Of a stretch of 6,673 nucleotides of DNA, positions 1 to 6,018 are shown in pieces (the first letter of the stretch is position 1; every line of letters begins with the position of its first letter). Origin of the DNA: Kangiellaceae bacterium (lineage in GTDB: Bacteria; Pseudomonadota; Gammaproteobacteria; Enterobacterales; Kangiellaceae); contig JASBTO010000241.1 of NCBI GenBank assembly GCA_030148365.1, forward strand, positions 1 through 6,673, in the 5' to 3' direction. Under the pieces are notes generated by a model. That model worked only from the letters and a program-made list of their open reading frames with translations. It was not told where the DNA came from and searched no databases. Position numbers and translations under genes: made by a program.

Positions 1-1
1 C

Positions 2-142
2 GCCATGTGCCGCGAGGGAAAACAGTTTTTGCCCTCTCCGGCGACCGCCGGCCACTATGATAAGTTGTACCGTAACGTGTACCGGAAGATGTTCGGGCGC
101 CTGCGGCCACTGTATCGGGCTATTCGGAACATCACAGGATAA
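2..142 (+). CDS. C-terminal end of an FGGY-family carbohydrate kinase-like protein (partial)
   Basis: An open frame enters from the left edge and ends at TAA 140-142, giving 46 residues. The tail has the pattern YDKLYRNVYRKMF, then LRPLYRAIRNITG. This resembles the last helices of FGGY sugar kinases, where a helix with LY..VY precedes a L.PLY..IR.ITG ending. FGGY kinases phosphorylate sugars or polyols in the cytoplasm with ATP. The catalytic and sugar-binding regions lie outside the window, so neither substrate nor activity can be judged. The cupin gene starts 67 bp downstream on the same strand and could be co-transcribed. The family call rests on a short tail remembered as family-like, so it is moderate; the existence of a coding 3' end is more certain than its identity. 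Confidence 0.62.
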   Translation, partial: AMCREGKQFLPSPATAGHYDKLYRNVYRKMFGRLRPLYRAIRNITG

Positions 143-146
143 TTTT

Positions 147-174
147 TTGTCAGCCTGAAAAACGTTCGGATGAT
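147..174 (+). promoter_or_regulatory. Possible sigma70-type promoter ahead of the cupin gene
   Basis: TTGTCA (147-152, five of six matches to the -35 consensus) is followed after 16 bp by GATGAT (169-174, four of six matches to the -10). Transcription would start near 181, leaving a leader of about 30 nt that contains the cupin ribosome binding site. The spacing is one base short and the -10 is poor. The cupin could equally be read from an upstream promoter through the kinase gene. Confidence 0.25.
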
Positions 175-209
175 TAGGAGGGCAGTTTTCCGGACTTGAG
201 GAGGTTTCC

Positions 210-575
210 ATGTCGTCCAGCGTGATAAATTTTAAGGACAAGCTCAGCAAATTCTCTGAGCACTGGTCACCACGGGTGGTCGCCGAAATGAATGACTACC
301 AGTTCAAGCTGGCCAAACTGAAAGGCGAGTTTGTCTGGCACGACCATGAGGATACAGACGAAACTTTTCTGGTGCTCAGTGGGCATCTGATCATCCAGTT
401 ACGCGACGGTGAGATCAGATTGTCCGAGGGTGAAATGTACGTGGTCCCGAAAGGCGTCGAGCACCGGCCGGTAGCAATCGAAGAGTGCCATGTTTTACTG
501 ATAGAGCCGCGAAATGTCATCAACACCGGTGATGCCGGCGGCGAGCTCCAGGCGGAAAATGACGTCTGGGTATGA
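210..575 (+). CDS. Small single-domain cupin protein
   Basis: The product has 121 residues and is a single cupin beta-barrel. Cupin motif 1 is visible as G39, H44, H46, E51 and G58 (GEFVWHDHEDTDETF), with metal ligands H44, H46 and E51. Motif 2 runs from G74 through P80 and G82 to H85 (VPKGVEH), which supplies the fourth ligand. All four ligands are present, so a metal-bound cytoplasmic protein is expected. Cupins of this size include isomerases, dioxygenases and sugar- or small-molecule-binding proteins, and the sequence does not choose among them. The start is well supported by GAGGAGG at 198-204, 5 nt before the ATG. There is no signal peptide. It lies between the kinase-like gene and the NTF2-like gene on the same strand, which hints at a small metabolic cluster. 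The family call is firm; the reaction is unknown. Confidence 0.92.
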   Translation: MSSSVINFKDKLSKFSEHWSPRVVAEMNDYQFKLAKLKGEFVWHDHEDTDETFLVLSGHLIIQLRDGEIRLSEGEMYVVPKGVEHRPVAIEECHVLLIEPRNVINTGDAGGELQAENDVWV

Positions 576-701
576 AAATATTTCAGTAATTTCCGGGCCT
601 TATCATACATCAGTGCCCCACCTACCCCTCCTGACGCTTTCTCGGTATAGTTTTCCCAATAGCCATCAGGGCTCTGCCGTTGCATAAGACAGGGAGTTTT
701 T

Positions 702-1091
702 ATGACAGGGACTACGGACACGATCAAGGGAATTTATGCCGCATTTGCCGAGGGTGATATAGAGGCATTGCTGGAAGTCTTTGACCCGGAGATAAACTGG
801 ACAGAAGCAGAAGGGTTTCCCTATGGCGGCACCTATGTCGGTCCTGACGCGGTTCTTGAAAATGTATTTATAAAGCTGGGCACCGAGTGGGAAGGATGGA
901 CTGCGATACCTTACGAGTTGATATCGGAGCGGGACACGGTCGTGGCGCTCGGCGAGTACTGCGGCACCTACAAGTTGACCGGTAAATCAATCAAAGCCCC
1001 CTTCGTCCACGTCTGGAAATTTATCGATGAAAAGGTAGTTTCCTTTCAGCAACATACGGACACAGCTGTCGTTCAGCGAGCCCTGAAATAG
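702..1091 (+). CDS. NTF2/SnoaL-like (ketosteroid isomerase-related) protein
   Basis: The product has 129 residues, the usual size for the cone-shaped NTF2-like fold. The N-terminal helix pattern IYAAFAEGDIEALLEVFDPEINW (about residues 11-33) is typical of SnoaL-like proteins, where a helix leads into a strand ending in W. It is followed by GGTYVGPDAV, and later by the strands LGEYCGTYKLTGK and FVHVWKFIDEKVVSFQQHTDT, which line the pocket in this fold. Members include ketosteroid isomerases, polyketide cyclases, dehydratases and proteins with no known reaction; the pocket residues here do not identify one. AGGGAG at 691-696 lies 5 nt before the ATG and supports this start. The protein has no signal peptide and should be cytosolic. 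The 126 bp after the cupin gene contain no convincing terminator, so the two genes may share a transcript. Confidence 0.9.
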   Translation: MTGTTDTIKGIYAAFAEGDIEALLEVFDPEINWTEAEGFPYGGTYVGPDAVLENVFIKLGTEWEGWTAIPYELISERDTVVALGEYCGTYKLTGKSIKAPFVHVWKFIDEKVVSFQQHTDTAVVQRALK

Positions 1092-1203
1092 CGAATTTCC
1101 CTTAATCCCCGCAGAGCGGGCTCCCTTGGTTTCGTGACCTGGAGCGGCATTTGTTCGCCAGTGAGGCGCGGGAACAGAAAGTCACCGCGATAAAGCCCGG
1201 GGA
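1092..1203. other. Structured intergenic region between convergent genes, with possible terminator
   Basis: The NTF2-like gene and tetR converge on this 112-bp stretch. It holds a small GC-rich hairpin, CCCGC-AGA-GCGGG (1108-1120). A longer inverted arrangement follows: GTGAC (1134-1138) can pair with GTCAC (1181-1185), and CTGG (1139-1142) with CCAG (1158-1161). No clear run of T follows either side of the GC hairpin, so a classical intrinsic terminator is not shown. I see no open reading frame with gene-like features here. The structures may end transcription from both sides or represent a dispersed intergenic repeat, but one copy cannot show which. Confidence 0.4.
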
Positions 1204-1818
1204 TCAGGCGCGCAGGTCGTCCAGGTATTGGCGCAGGCAGTTGCCGACATTCTCGAACAACTCCTGGCACTTGAAGCACTTCACCTGACCGATAATGCCC
1301 TCGATGCTGGAGACCACAAAGCGGCTGACATTTTCCGCATCAATATCGGTTCGGACCTGACCAGCCAACTGTCCTTTTCGCAAGGCATCGGCCATGGCCT
1401 GGATCCACAGCTCCCAGACGCCGGCAATTCTTTTCCGGAAACCTTCATCCAGCGGTGACATTTCCTGGGTGAGATTGTTGAGCGGGCAGCCGGTGGCCAT
1501 TTGCTCAACAGTCAGATCTTCGCGGGCATCCTTGCAGATGTCGATAATCGCATCAATGGGATTGTCGGCCTGCAGTAAGGGTATCTGCCATTGCTCCCGC
1601 ATGCGCTCGTACAGGACTTCGTCGATGATGGCGTATCCGAGTGCCTGCTTGCTGGTAAAGTGGTGATAGAAAGCACCTTTGGTAAGGCCGGCGACTTTCA
1701 GCACTTCGTCCACGCGCAAGCCCTGAAAACCCTTGCGCAGGATTTCGTCAAAGGCGACTTCCAGGATCCGGGCGCGGGTGGCGTCCGGATTCCTGGCGAG
1801 GTTGGCGACGGTGTTCAT
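1204..1818 (-). CDS. TetR/AcrR-family transcriptional repressor
   Basis: The product has 204 residues, standard for TetR regulators. The N-terminal DNA-binding domain is clear: a helix around residues 14-30 (TRARILEVAFDEILRKG), then a helix-turn-helix at about 37-56 with the signature VAGLTKGAFYHHFTSK. The C-terminal part is the ligand-binding and dimerisation domain. It contains the GCPLNNL segment (110-116) seen in many TetR proteins. It has five cysteines (95, 111, 181, 184, 194), with 181 and 184 forming CFKC. The gene is last in the operon: its ATG directly follows the TAA of the LolA-like gene, and only a weak AGG precedes it, so translation is probably coupled. The likely target is the palindrome at 5120-5137, ahead of the permease, giving autorepression. 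The inducing ligand is unknown; substrates of the co-encoded transporter are natural candidates. Confidence 0.97.
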   Translation of the reverse strand: MNTVANLARNPDATRARILEVAFDEILRKGFQGLRVDEVLKVAGLTKGAFYHHFTSKQALGYAIIDEVLYERMREQWQIPLLQADNPIDAIIDICKDAREDLTVEQMATGCPLNNLTQEMSPLDEGFRKRIAGVWELWIQAMADALRKGQLAGQVRTDIDAENVSRFVVSSIEGIIGQVKCFKCQELFENVGNCLRQYLDDLRA

Positions 1819-2769
1819 TTACCTGGCCCTTTTCAGACTGTTCTTGTTGAAGTCGTTATCCGTCAGACCCGTGTCGAATTCGTAATCGCTCCATTCCAGC
1901 AAGGTGCTCTTGCCGTTCTGGTGGTTTTCCATGAGTTGGGTGTGAGCGCGCCAGTATTGATCCTGGTACTGTCTGAAATCATCGAACATCAGGGTTTTCA
2001 GCGCTGAGTTCTTGCGATCGAAGAATTCGATTTTCCGGATGCGAAACTCGTCCTGGTCAATCCAGGCAAGTTGCCGGGTATAACCGGAGTGCTCATACTG
2101 GGGTGTCATTTCCACGACATAAACCTTGTCCCCGTCGATCTCGTCCTCCCGCAGGAAGTTGTATTCGTACTTCTCGATCTCGAAGGAAGCCAGATCTTCG
2201 TAGGCGAATTCACTGCCCATGAAAGGGCCGGACTTGTTGGCCGAGGAGATCCGTTTGACCCGCTTCAGGGCCGGCAGATACAACCACTGATCGTCGGCTT
2301 CGATGGCGTGTGAGAAAGACAGAAAGGCCGTACCCTGAACGTCCTTGGGTTCGTCGAATATGGTCAGGCCCTTGTCGCCGTCGTCCTCGACTTCCAACGT
2401 CTTGACCCGCAGGTTGCGAATGCTTTCGCCGCCGTTCTTGTTGCGCAAGGTCATGGTCATGGCCGCACGGGAGTCGCCCCAGCCCGTGTTGCGGCGATCC
2501 GCTTCCCGGGCAATCTCCAGACCTTTTTCCTCGGCGGAACCTTCCAGGACAAAATCAGGAGCGGAGTCGGCGTCGGCTACCGTAGCGGTTTCAGAGGTGC
2601 CGTTTTCGGCATCTTCCGCAACGGCTTCCAGTTCGTCATTGGCGGGCGGCTTTTCGGTTTCTACCTGTTCGGGCGGCAGCTCATCCGTACCTGTTTCATC
2701 GGAAACTCCGGCGAGCAGGCTGCTAGGCAGCAGTGTCAGGCAGCTCAGCAGTAGCAAGGCGTTGCGCAT
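1819..2769 (-). CDS. Exported LolA-like (outer membrane lipoprotein-sorting family) protein
   Basis: From the ATG at 2769 the product has 316 residues. Residues 1-20 form a signal peptide (MRNALLLLSC, then a hydrophobic stretch ending LLAG), so the protein is periplasmic. C10 lies in LLSC, but too early to be a convincing lipobox. Residues 22-81 form an acidic, low-complexity linker with 20 Asp/Glu and one Lys. The folded part, about 82-316, resembles the LolA-like family that accompanies MMPL permeases, including GWGDSRAAMTMTL (96-108), WLYLPALKRVKRIS (162-175) and GPFMGSEFAYEDL (181-193). LolA folds carry lipid chains in a beta-sheet groove, so a periplasmic carrier role for the permease substrate is inferred. 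A GTG at 2775 is in frame, but the ribosome binding site fits the ATG at 2769. The gene overlaps the permease gene by 47 bp. Confidence 0.95.
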   Translation of the reverse strand: MRNALLLLSCLTLLPSSLLAGVSDETGTDELPPEQVETEKPPANDELEAVAEDAENGTSETATVADADSAPDFVLEGSAEEKGLEIAREADRRNTGWGDSRAAMTMTLRNKNGGESIRNLRVKTLEVEDDGDKGLTIFDEPKDVQGTAFLSFSHAIEADDQWLYLPALKRVKRISSANKSGPFMGSEFAYEDLASFEIEKYEYNFLREDEIDGDKVYVVEMTPQYEHSGYTRQLAWIDQDEFRIRKIEFFDRKNSALKTLMFDDFRQYQDQYWRAHTQLMENHQNGKSTLLEWSDYEFDTGLTDNDFNKNSLKRAR

Positions 2770-5074
2770 ATTCACGTTCCTCCAATTTCATTAACAGGGG
2801 CGGCAATAACAGGAAATCGATAATCAGGGCGGCGGCGATGGTAATCGCCGTCAGTACGCCCATGTCGGCATTCATGACATAGTCCGAGAGGCCCAGCACC
2901 AGGAAGCCTGCAACCAGTACCAGGGTGGTGACGGACAGGGCCACGCCAACGGTCGAGAAAGCGTAGCGCACGGCATCGGGACTGCTGAGTCCCTTTTCGC
3001 GGCGTGCGCGCAGGTATTTGCTGAGGAAATGCACGGTATCGTCGACCACGATCCCCAGCACCATGCCGGTCACGACCGACAGGCCCATACCGACATTGGC
3101 GACAAACAGGCCCCAGATCCCGAAGCCGACCCCGATCGGGATCAGGTTTGGTATAAGGCTGATCATACCGAGCTTGAATGAACGCAGCATGAACATCAGG
3201 GCTATCGAAATCAGGACCAGTGCCAGCAGGGAACCTTCGAGCATGGAAGTGATGTTGCGCTGGCCAATATGGGCAAACATCAGGCCGGGGCTTGCAGCCT
3301 TGTATTCCAGATCCGGCGCGTTTTCGGCAAACCAGTCGCTGAACCGATCTTCAAGGTCAATCATGGCCTGGCTCGACAGGCTGTGCAGGCTCAGCTGGAT
3401 CCGGGTCGCCGACTTGTCGATATTGAGCTGGTTGTTGAGGTCCAGCCCATAGGGCAATGACAACTCGTAGAGCAACAAATACTGGGCCGCGAGTTCCCGA
3501 TTGTCCGGCAGTTTTTGCCAGGCCTCGTCATCGGCGTGCATGTTGCGGTTGAGGCGCTTGAGGGTATCCGTAATGGTTTGCACATGCATCACTTCCGGCT
3601 GTTGCTCGGCATACTCGGAGAAGGCCTCCATTTTTTTCAGGAATTCCGGATCCGACACACCCTGGGATTCGCCCGATTCGATACCATAGAAAATCGTATA
3701 CAGACCGGTCAGGTTGTCGGTGGTGAAATCCGTATCGGCGCGAAAATCGATAGCCGGCGAAAAGTATTTGACGAACTCATCGTTCAATTCATTGCGGGGC
3801 ACGAACGCGATCAGGGCGATGGACAGCAACGCCATGCCATAGAGGAGAGGCTTGCGGCGGACGATCACGAAGTTGCTCAGCCGGTCCATCAGGGCGGTGC
3901 CGCGGGAAGCGCGCGCCTTGGCTTTGAACGGCAGGATCATGATCACCGCGGGCAGGAAGGTCACCGAGAACACGAAGGCCATCGCCACGCCCATGGCGAC
4001 AGTATTGCCGAGATCATTGAGCGGCGGCACTTCCGAAAAATTCATGGTAAGAAAGCCGATGACGGTCGTCAGGCTGGTCATGAACACCGGCGTCATGTTG
4101 ATGCGCAGGCTCTCCACCATGGCATCTGCCTTGGTCATGCCGCGCCGCAGATTCTGCAAGAAGGTCACCAGCAAGTGCACCGAGTCCGCGACCGCCATGG
4201 TCAGGATGATGGTCGGCGCCGATGACAGAGGACCGGACATGGCGATACCGGACCAGCCCGCGATCCCGAGGCCGGTCAGCGTGGACAGGAGCAGGATGAA
4301 CAAGGTGATCACAACGCCACTGACACTGCGCAGCATCAGCCACAGCAAAATCATCACCACGAGCAGCATCAGCGGATAAAGGACTTTAAGATCGCCGAAA
4401 GAAGCTTCCGGGAAAGCGTTGTTCATTATCACCACGCCGGTCATGCGCACTTCGAGATCAGGATTCCGGGCCTCCGCCTGGTCAGCGAGATCGCGTACAA
4501 AGGTAACGACTTCGGGCACCGCCAGCAGGCTGTCTTCCGGCAGTTGCACAGTGACGTTGACCCCGGTGACGGAGCGTTCGGGGTTGATCAGACGGTTGCG
4601 AAGATTGGGTTCCGCGAGGGCGATATCGCCGATTTCTTTGAGCTCTGCCTCCGTCAGGTCGGCGGGGTCGCCTGCGACGAGGTCCTCGACGATTAGCTCG
4701 TCTTCTTCGGCGTGGCTGTACTGGAAGTTGGTGATCGAGTCGACCCGGCTGGAATAGGGGACCTGCCAGGCTTGCTCGGTGAGCCATTGGATATCGGCGA
4801 GAATTCTCGGTGTAAACACCTCGCCGTCTTTGGGGGCCAGCACGAAAAGCACGTTGTCGGCTTTGTCGTAGGTGTTTTGCAGCTCCTCAAAAGCAAGCAT
4901 TTGCGGATTGTCGGAAGAGAAAAACACCCGGTAATCCGAGCGGAAACTTTCAAACAGGGTCTTGGTACCGGTCAGACTCGCCGCCGCAAATGCCAGCGAA
5001 ACCAGCACCACCAGCCAGCGCCAGCGATGCAACCAGTGGCCGAATTGTTCGACCCGGGCTTCCAGTGTGGACAT
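2723..5074 (-). CDS. RND-superfamily MMPL-type permease
   Basis: The product has 783 residues with the duplicated RND plan of 12 predicted membrane helices. The first helix is about 18-37, followed by a periplasmic domain (about 38-228) and a helix bundle (about 231-383). A helix near 409-426 is followed by a second periplasmic domain (about 427-610) and a second bundle (about 613-763). Each half has the helix-4-type motif carrying the likely proton-relay acid: MAVADSVHLL with D297, and GIVVDDTVHFL with D678/D679. This places it among MMPL/HpnN-like exporters, shorter than the roughly 1,000-residue AcrB-type pumps, and no membrane-fusion protein or TolC gene is adjacent. Relatives move lipids or other hydrophobic molecules using the proton gradient. 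AAAGGGAA (5085-5078) precedes the ATG. The LolA-like partner overlaps its 3' end, suggesting hand-over of substrate in the periplasm. The substrate is unknown. Confidence 0.97.
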   Translation of the reverse strand: MSTLEARVEQFGHWLHRWRWLVVLVSLAFAAASLTGTKTLFESFRSDYRVFFSSDNPQMLAFEELQNTYDKADNVLFVLAPKDGEVFTPRILADIQWLTEQAWQVPYSSRVDSITNFQYSHAEEDELIVEDLVAGDPADLTEAELKEIGDIALAEPNLRNRLINPERSVTGVNVTVQLPEDSLLAVPEVVTFVRDLADQAEARNPDLEVRMTGVVIMNNAFPEASFGDLKVLYPLMLLVVMILLWLMLRSVSGVVITLFILLLSTLTGLGIAGWSGIAMSGPLSSAPTIILTMAVADSVHLLVTFLQNLRRGMTKADAMVESLRINMTPVFMTSLTTVIGFLTMNFSEVPPLNDLGNTVAMGVAMAFVFSVTFLPAVIMILPFKAKARASRGTALMDRLSNFVIVRRKPLLYGMALLSIALIAFVPRNELNDEFVKYFSPAIDFRADTDFTTDNLTGLYTIFYGIESGESQGVSDPEFLKKMEAFSEYAEQQPEVMHVQTITDTLKRLNRNMHADDEAWQKLPDNRELAAQYLLLYELSLPYGLDLNNQLNIDKSATRIQLSLHSLSSQAMIDLEDRFSDWFAENAPDLEYKAASPGLMFAHIGQRNITSMLEGSLLALVLISIALMFMLRSFKLGMISLIPNLIPIGVGFGIWGLFVANVGMGLSVVTGMVLGIVVDDTVHFLSKYLRARREKGLSSPDAVRYAFSTVGVALSVTTLVLVAGFLVLGLSDYVMNADMGVLTAITIAAALIIDFLLLPPLLMKLEEREYAQRLATAELPDTAA
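2777..2783 (-). promoter_or_regulatory. Ribosome binding site that fixes the LolA-like start
   Basis: GGAGGAA, read on the minus strand from 2783 to 2777, lies inside the 3' end of the permease gene. It is 7 nt before the ATG at 2769 and only 1 nt before the in-frame GTG at 2775. The spacing therefore favours the ATG. A strong site of its own suggests that the LolA-like protein can be translated well despite the overlap. Confidence 0.75.
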
Positions 5075-5110
5075 AAATTCCCTTTCAAGGAGCGTTGTTT
5101 CAAGTCGGCC

Positions 5111-5140
5111 AGTCTAGGTACAGACCAGTTGGTTTGTCAA
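5111..5140 (-). promoter_or_regulatory. Predicted sigma70 promoter of the permease operon
   Basis: On the minus strand a perfect -35 box TTGACA (5140-5135) is followed after 18 bp by TAGACT (5116-5111), which matches four of six -10 bases. Transcription would start near 5104, giving a leader of about 30 nt before the permease ATG at 5074. The spacer is almost filled by the palindrome described separately, a typical arrangement for repression by a TetR dimer. Confidence 0.65.
5120..5137. promoter_or_regulatory. Predicted TetR-type operator (18-bp imperfect palindrome)
   Basis: ACAGACCAGTTGGTTTGT has seven of nine base pairs symmetric about its centre, with a core of ACCA-GT-TGGT. Length and composition resemble operators of TetR-family repressors. 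It lies between the -35 and -10 boxes of the permease promoter and overlaps the -35 by three bases, so a bound dimer would block RNA polymerase. The TetR protein encoded at the end of the same operon is the obvious binder. Overlapping shorter inverted repeats (GTCT...AGAC at 5112-5125; GTTG...CAAC at 5128-5141) might extend the site or be incidental. Confidence 0.65.
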
Positions 5141-5173
5141 CGGTCGGGCCCCGGCAATTTGTAAACAATCCGC

Positions 5174-5197
5174 AAGGAAGGCGCCTGCCGTTTCCTT
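5174..5197 (+). promoter_or_regulatory. Leader hairpin upstream of rsmJ
   Basis: AAGGAA (5174-5179) pairs with TTCCTT (5192-5197), and GGC (5180-5182) with GCC (5187-5189), around a GCCT loop with a two-base bulge. The hairpin ends 13 nt before the rsmJ ATG. It contains the only strong Shine-Dalgarno-like run in the region, AAGGAAGG, which is paired in the stem and about 29 nt from the ATG. It could affect translation or mRNA stability. A role is inferred only from its shape and position. Confidence 0.4.
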
Positions 5198-5210
5198 TAG
5201 ACTGTCAGCC

Positions 5211-5993
5211 ATGAATGACAAGAACAAAAACCGTTTTGCCTGGTATCAGCCCCTGGGCACGCGCCGGCCGGCCCTGACCATCGCCTGTCTGGCGGAACTG
5301 CCCGCTATCAATGACGAATCCCGGTTGGCGGATTTCGATGGCTACTTTTCGGCAGATGACGGGCGGATTAAATTTACCGGCCGGATTCATGACCAGTGGC
5401 AATCTCTGTGTGTCGATTTTCGCGAAGGCAGTGCCGACTACCGGCGCCAGCACGGCGGGGGCCGCAAACAGGCCATCGCCAGGGCCGTGGGGCTGAAACA
5501 TAACTGGAATCCCTCGGTACTGGATCTCACCGGCGGCCTCGGCCGGGACGCCTTTGTGCTTTGCGGTCTCGGCTGCGATATGACCCTGATCGAGCGCTCG
5601 CCCGCCGTCGCCCTGCTGCTCGAAGACGGCATCGCCCGGGCCCGCCAGGATGAGTGGATCGGAGAAATGATGCGGGACCGCTTCCGCCTGGAACATACCG
5701 AGGCCCGTCAGTACCTGGCCAGCCTCGACCAAGACCATCGCCCTGACGTGATCTACCTGGATCCCATGTATCCGGCGCGCCGCAAGAATGCCGCCATCAA
5801 AAAAGAAATGCGTCTGATCAAATTGCTGGTCGGTGAGGATCCCGACGCTGACAGCTTGCTGGTCCCGGCATTGCAAGCTGCCAACAAACGGGTGGTTGTC
5901 AAACGTCCCGATTACGCGCCTTTTCTGGCCGAGCGCAAGCCGGATATCGAAATCACCTCGAAAAGCCACCGGTTTGATGTGTACCTGACCTGA
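5211..5993 (+). CDS. rsmJ: 16S rRNA (guanine-1516 N2)-methyltransferase RsmJ
   Basis: The product has 260 residues, close to the roughly 250 of Escherichia coli RsmJ (formerly YhiQ). RsmJ methylates N2 of G1516 in helix 45 of 16S rRNA, using S-adenosylmethionine. Family landmarks appear in order: VDFREGSADYRRQHGGGRKQ (68-87); the SAM-binding motif I VLDLTGGLGRDAFVL (103-117); the acidic E128 at the end of the next strand; YLDPMYP (182-188), the catalytic D/N-P-P-Y-like motif; KKEMR (197-201); and the C-terminal KRVVVKRPDYAP (226-237). All expected motifs are intact. The ATG at 5211 lacks a clear Shine-Dalgarno sequence, but no alternative start codon lies in frame in the preceding 50 bases. 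The gene is divergent from the permease operon across 136 bp and convergent with ggt. It is a housekeeping gene, probably unrelated in function to its neighbours. Confidence 0.96.
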   Translation: MNDKNKNRFAWYQPLGTRRPALTIACLAELPAINDESRLADFDGYFSADDGRIKFTGRIHDQWQSLCVDFREGSADYRRQHGGGRKQAIARAVGLKHNWNPSVLDLTGGLGRDAFVLCGLGCDMTLIERSPAVALLLEDGIARARQDEWIGEMMRDRFRLEHTEARQYLASLDQDHRPDVIYLDPMYPARRKNAAIKKEMRLIKLLVGEDPDADSLLVPALQAANKRVVVKRPDYAPFLAERKPDIEITSKSHRFDVYLT

Positions 5994-6014
5994 GTGATGC
6001 CTCACGGTATCAGG
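5989..6014. terminator. Possible stem-loop between convergent rsmJ and ggt
   Basis: CCTGA (5989-5993) pairs with TCAGG (6010-6014), and GTGA (5994-5997) pairs with TCAC (6002-6005), around a TGCC loop with a four-base bulge on one side. It starts at the rsmJ stop codon and ends just short of the ggt stop codon, where a two-way terminator would be expected. No T-run follows on either strand, so intrinsic termination is doubtful. Confidence 0.25.
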
Positions 6015-6018
6015 GGGA

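Noticed and set aside
138..152. T-run after the kinase-like stop codon as an intrinsic terminator
   Set aside because: TTTTTT at 143-148 is not preceded by a convincing GC-rich stem; the nearest CTGT/ACAG pairing spans a loop over 20 bases long.
296..727. A 143-codon minus-strand open frame across the cupin gene and following gap
   Set aside because: The cupin on the plus strand has complete metal-binding motifs and a strong ribosome binding site. The antisense translation has no family-like features.
2739..2769. Lipobox (LLSC) making the LolA-like protein a lipoprotein
   Set aside because: The cysteine is residue 10, leaving too short an n-region and hydrophobic core. The hydrophobic stretch continues past it to LLAG, which fits an ordinary signal peptide better.
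3515..4225. A 236-codon plus-strand open frame inside the permease gene
   Set aside because: The translation is rich in His, Arg, Gln and Gly with no domain pattern, and it lies wholly opposite a clear RND permease sequence.
5205..6005. A 266-codon open frame on the minus strand opposite rsmJ
   Set aside because: It mirrors rsmJ almost exactly. The plus-strand product has every RsmJ motif, and the minus-strand translation shows no recognisable family. It is a frame shadow in GC-rich coding DNA.
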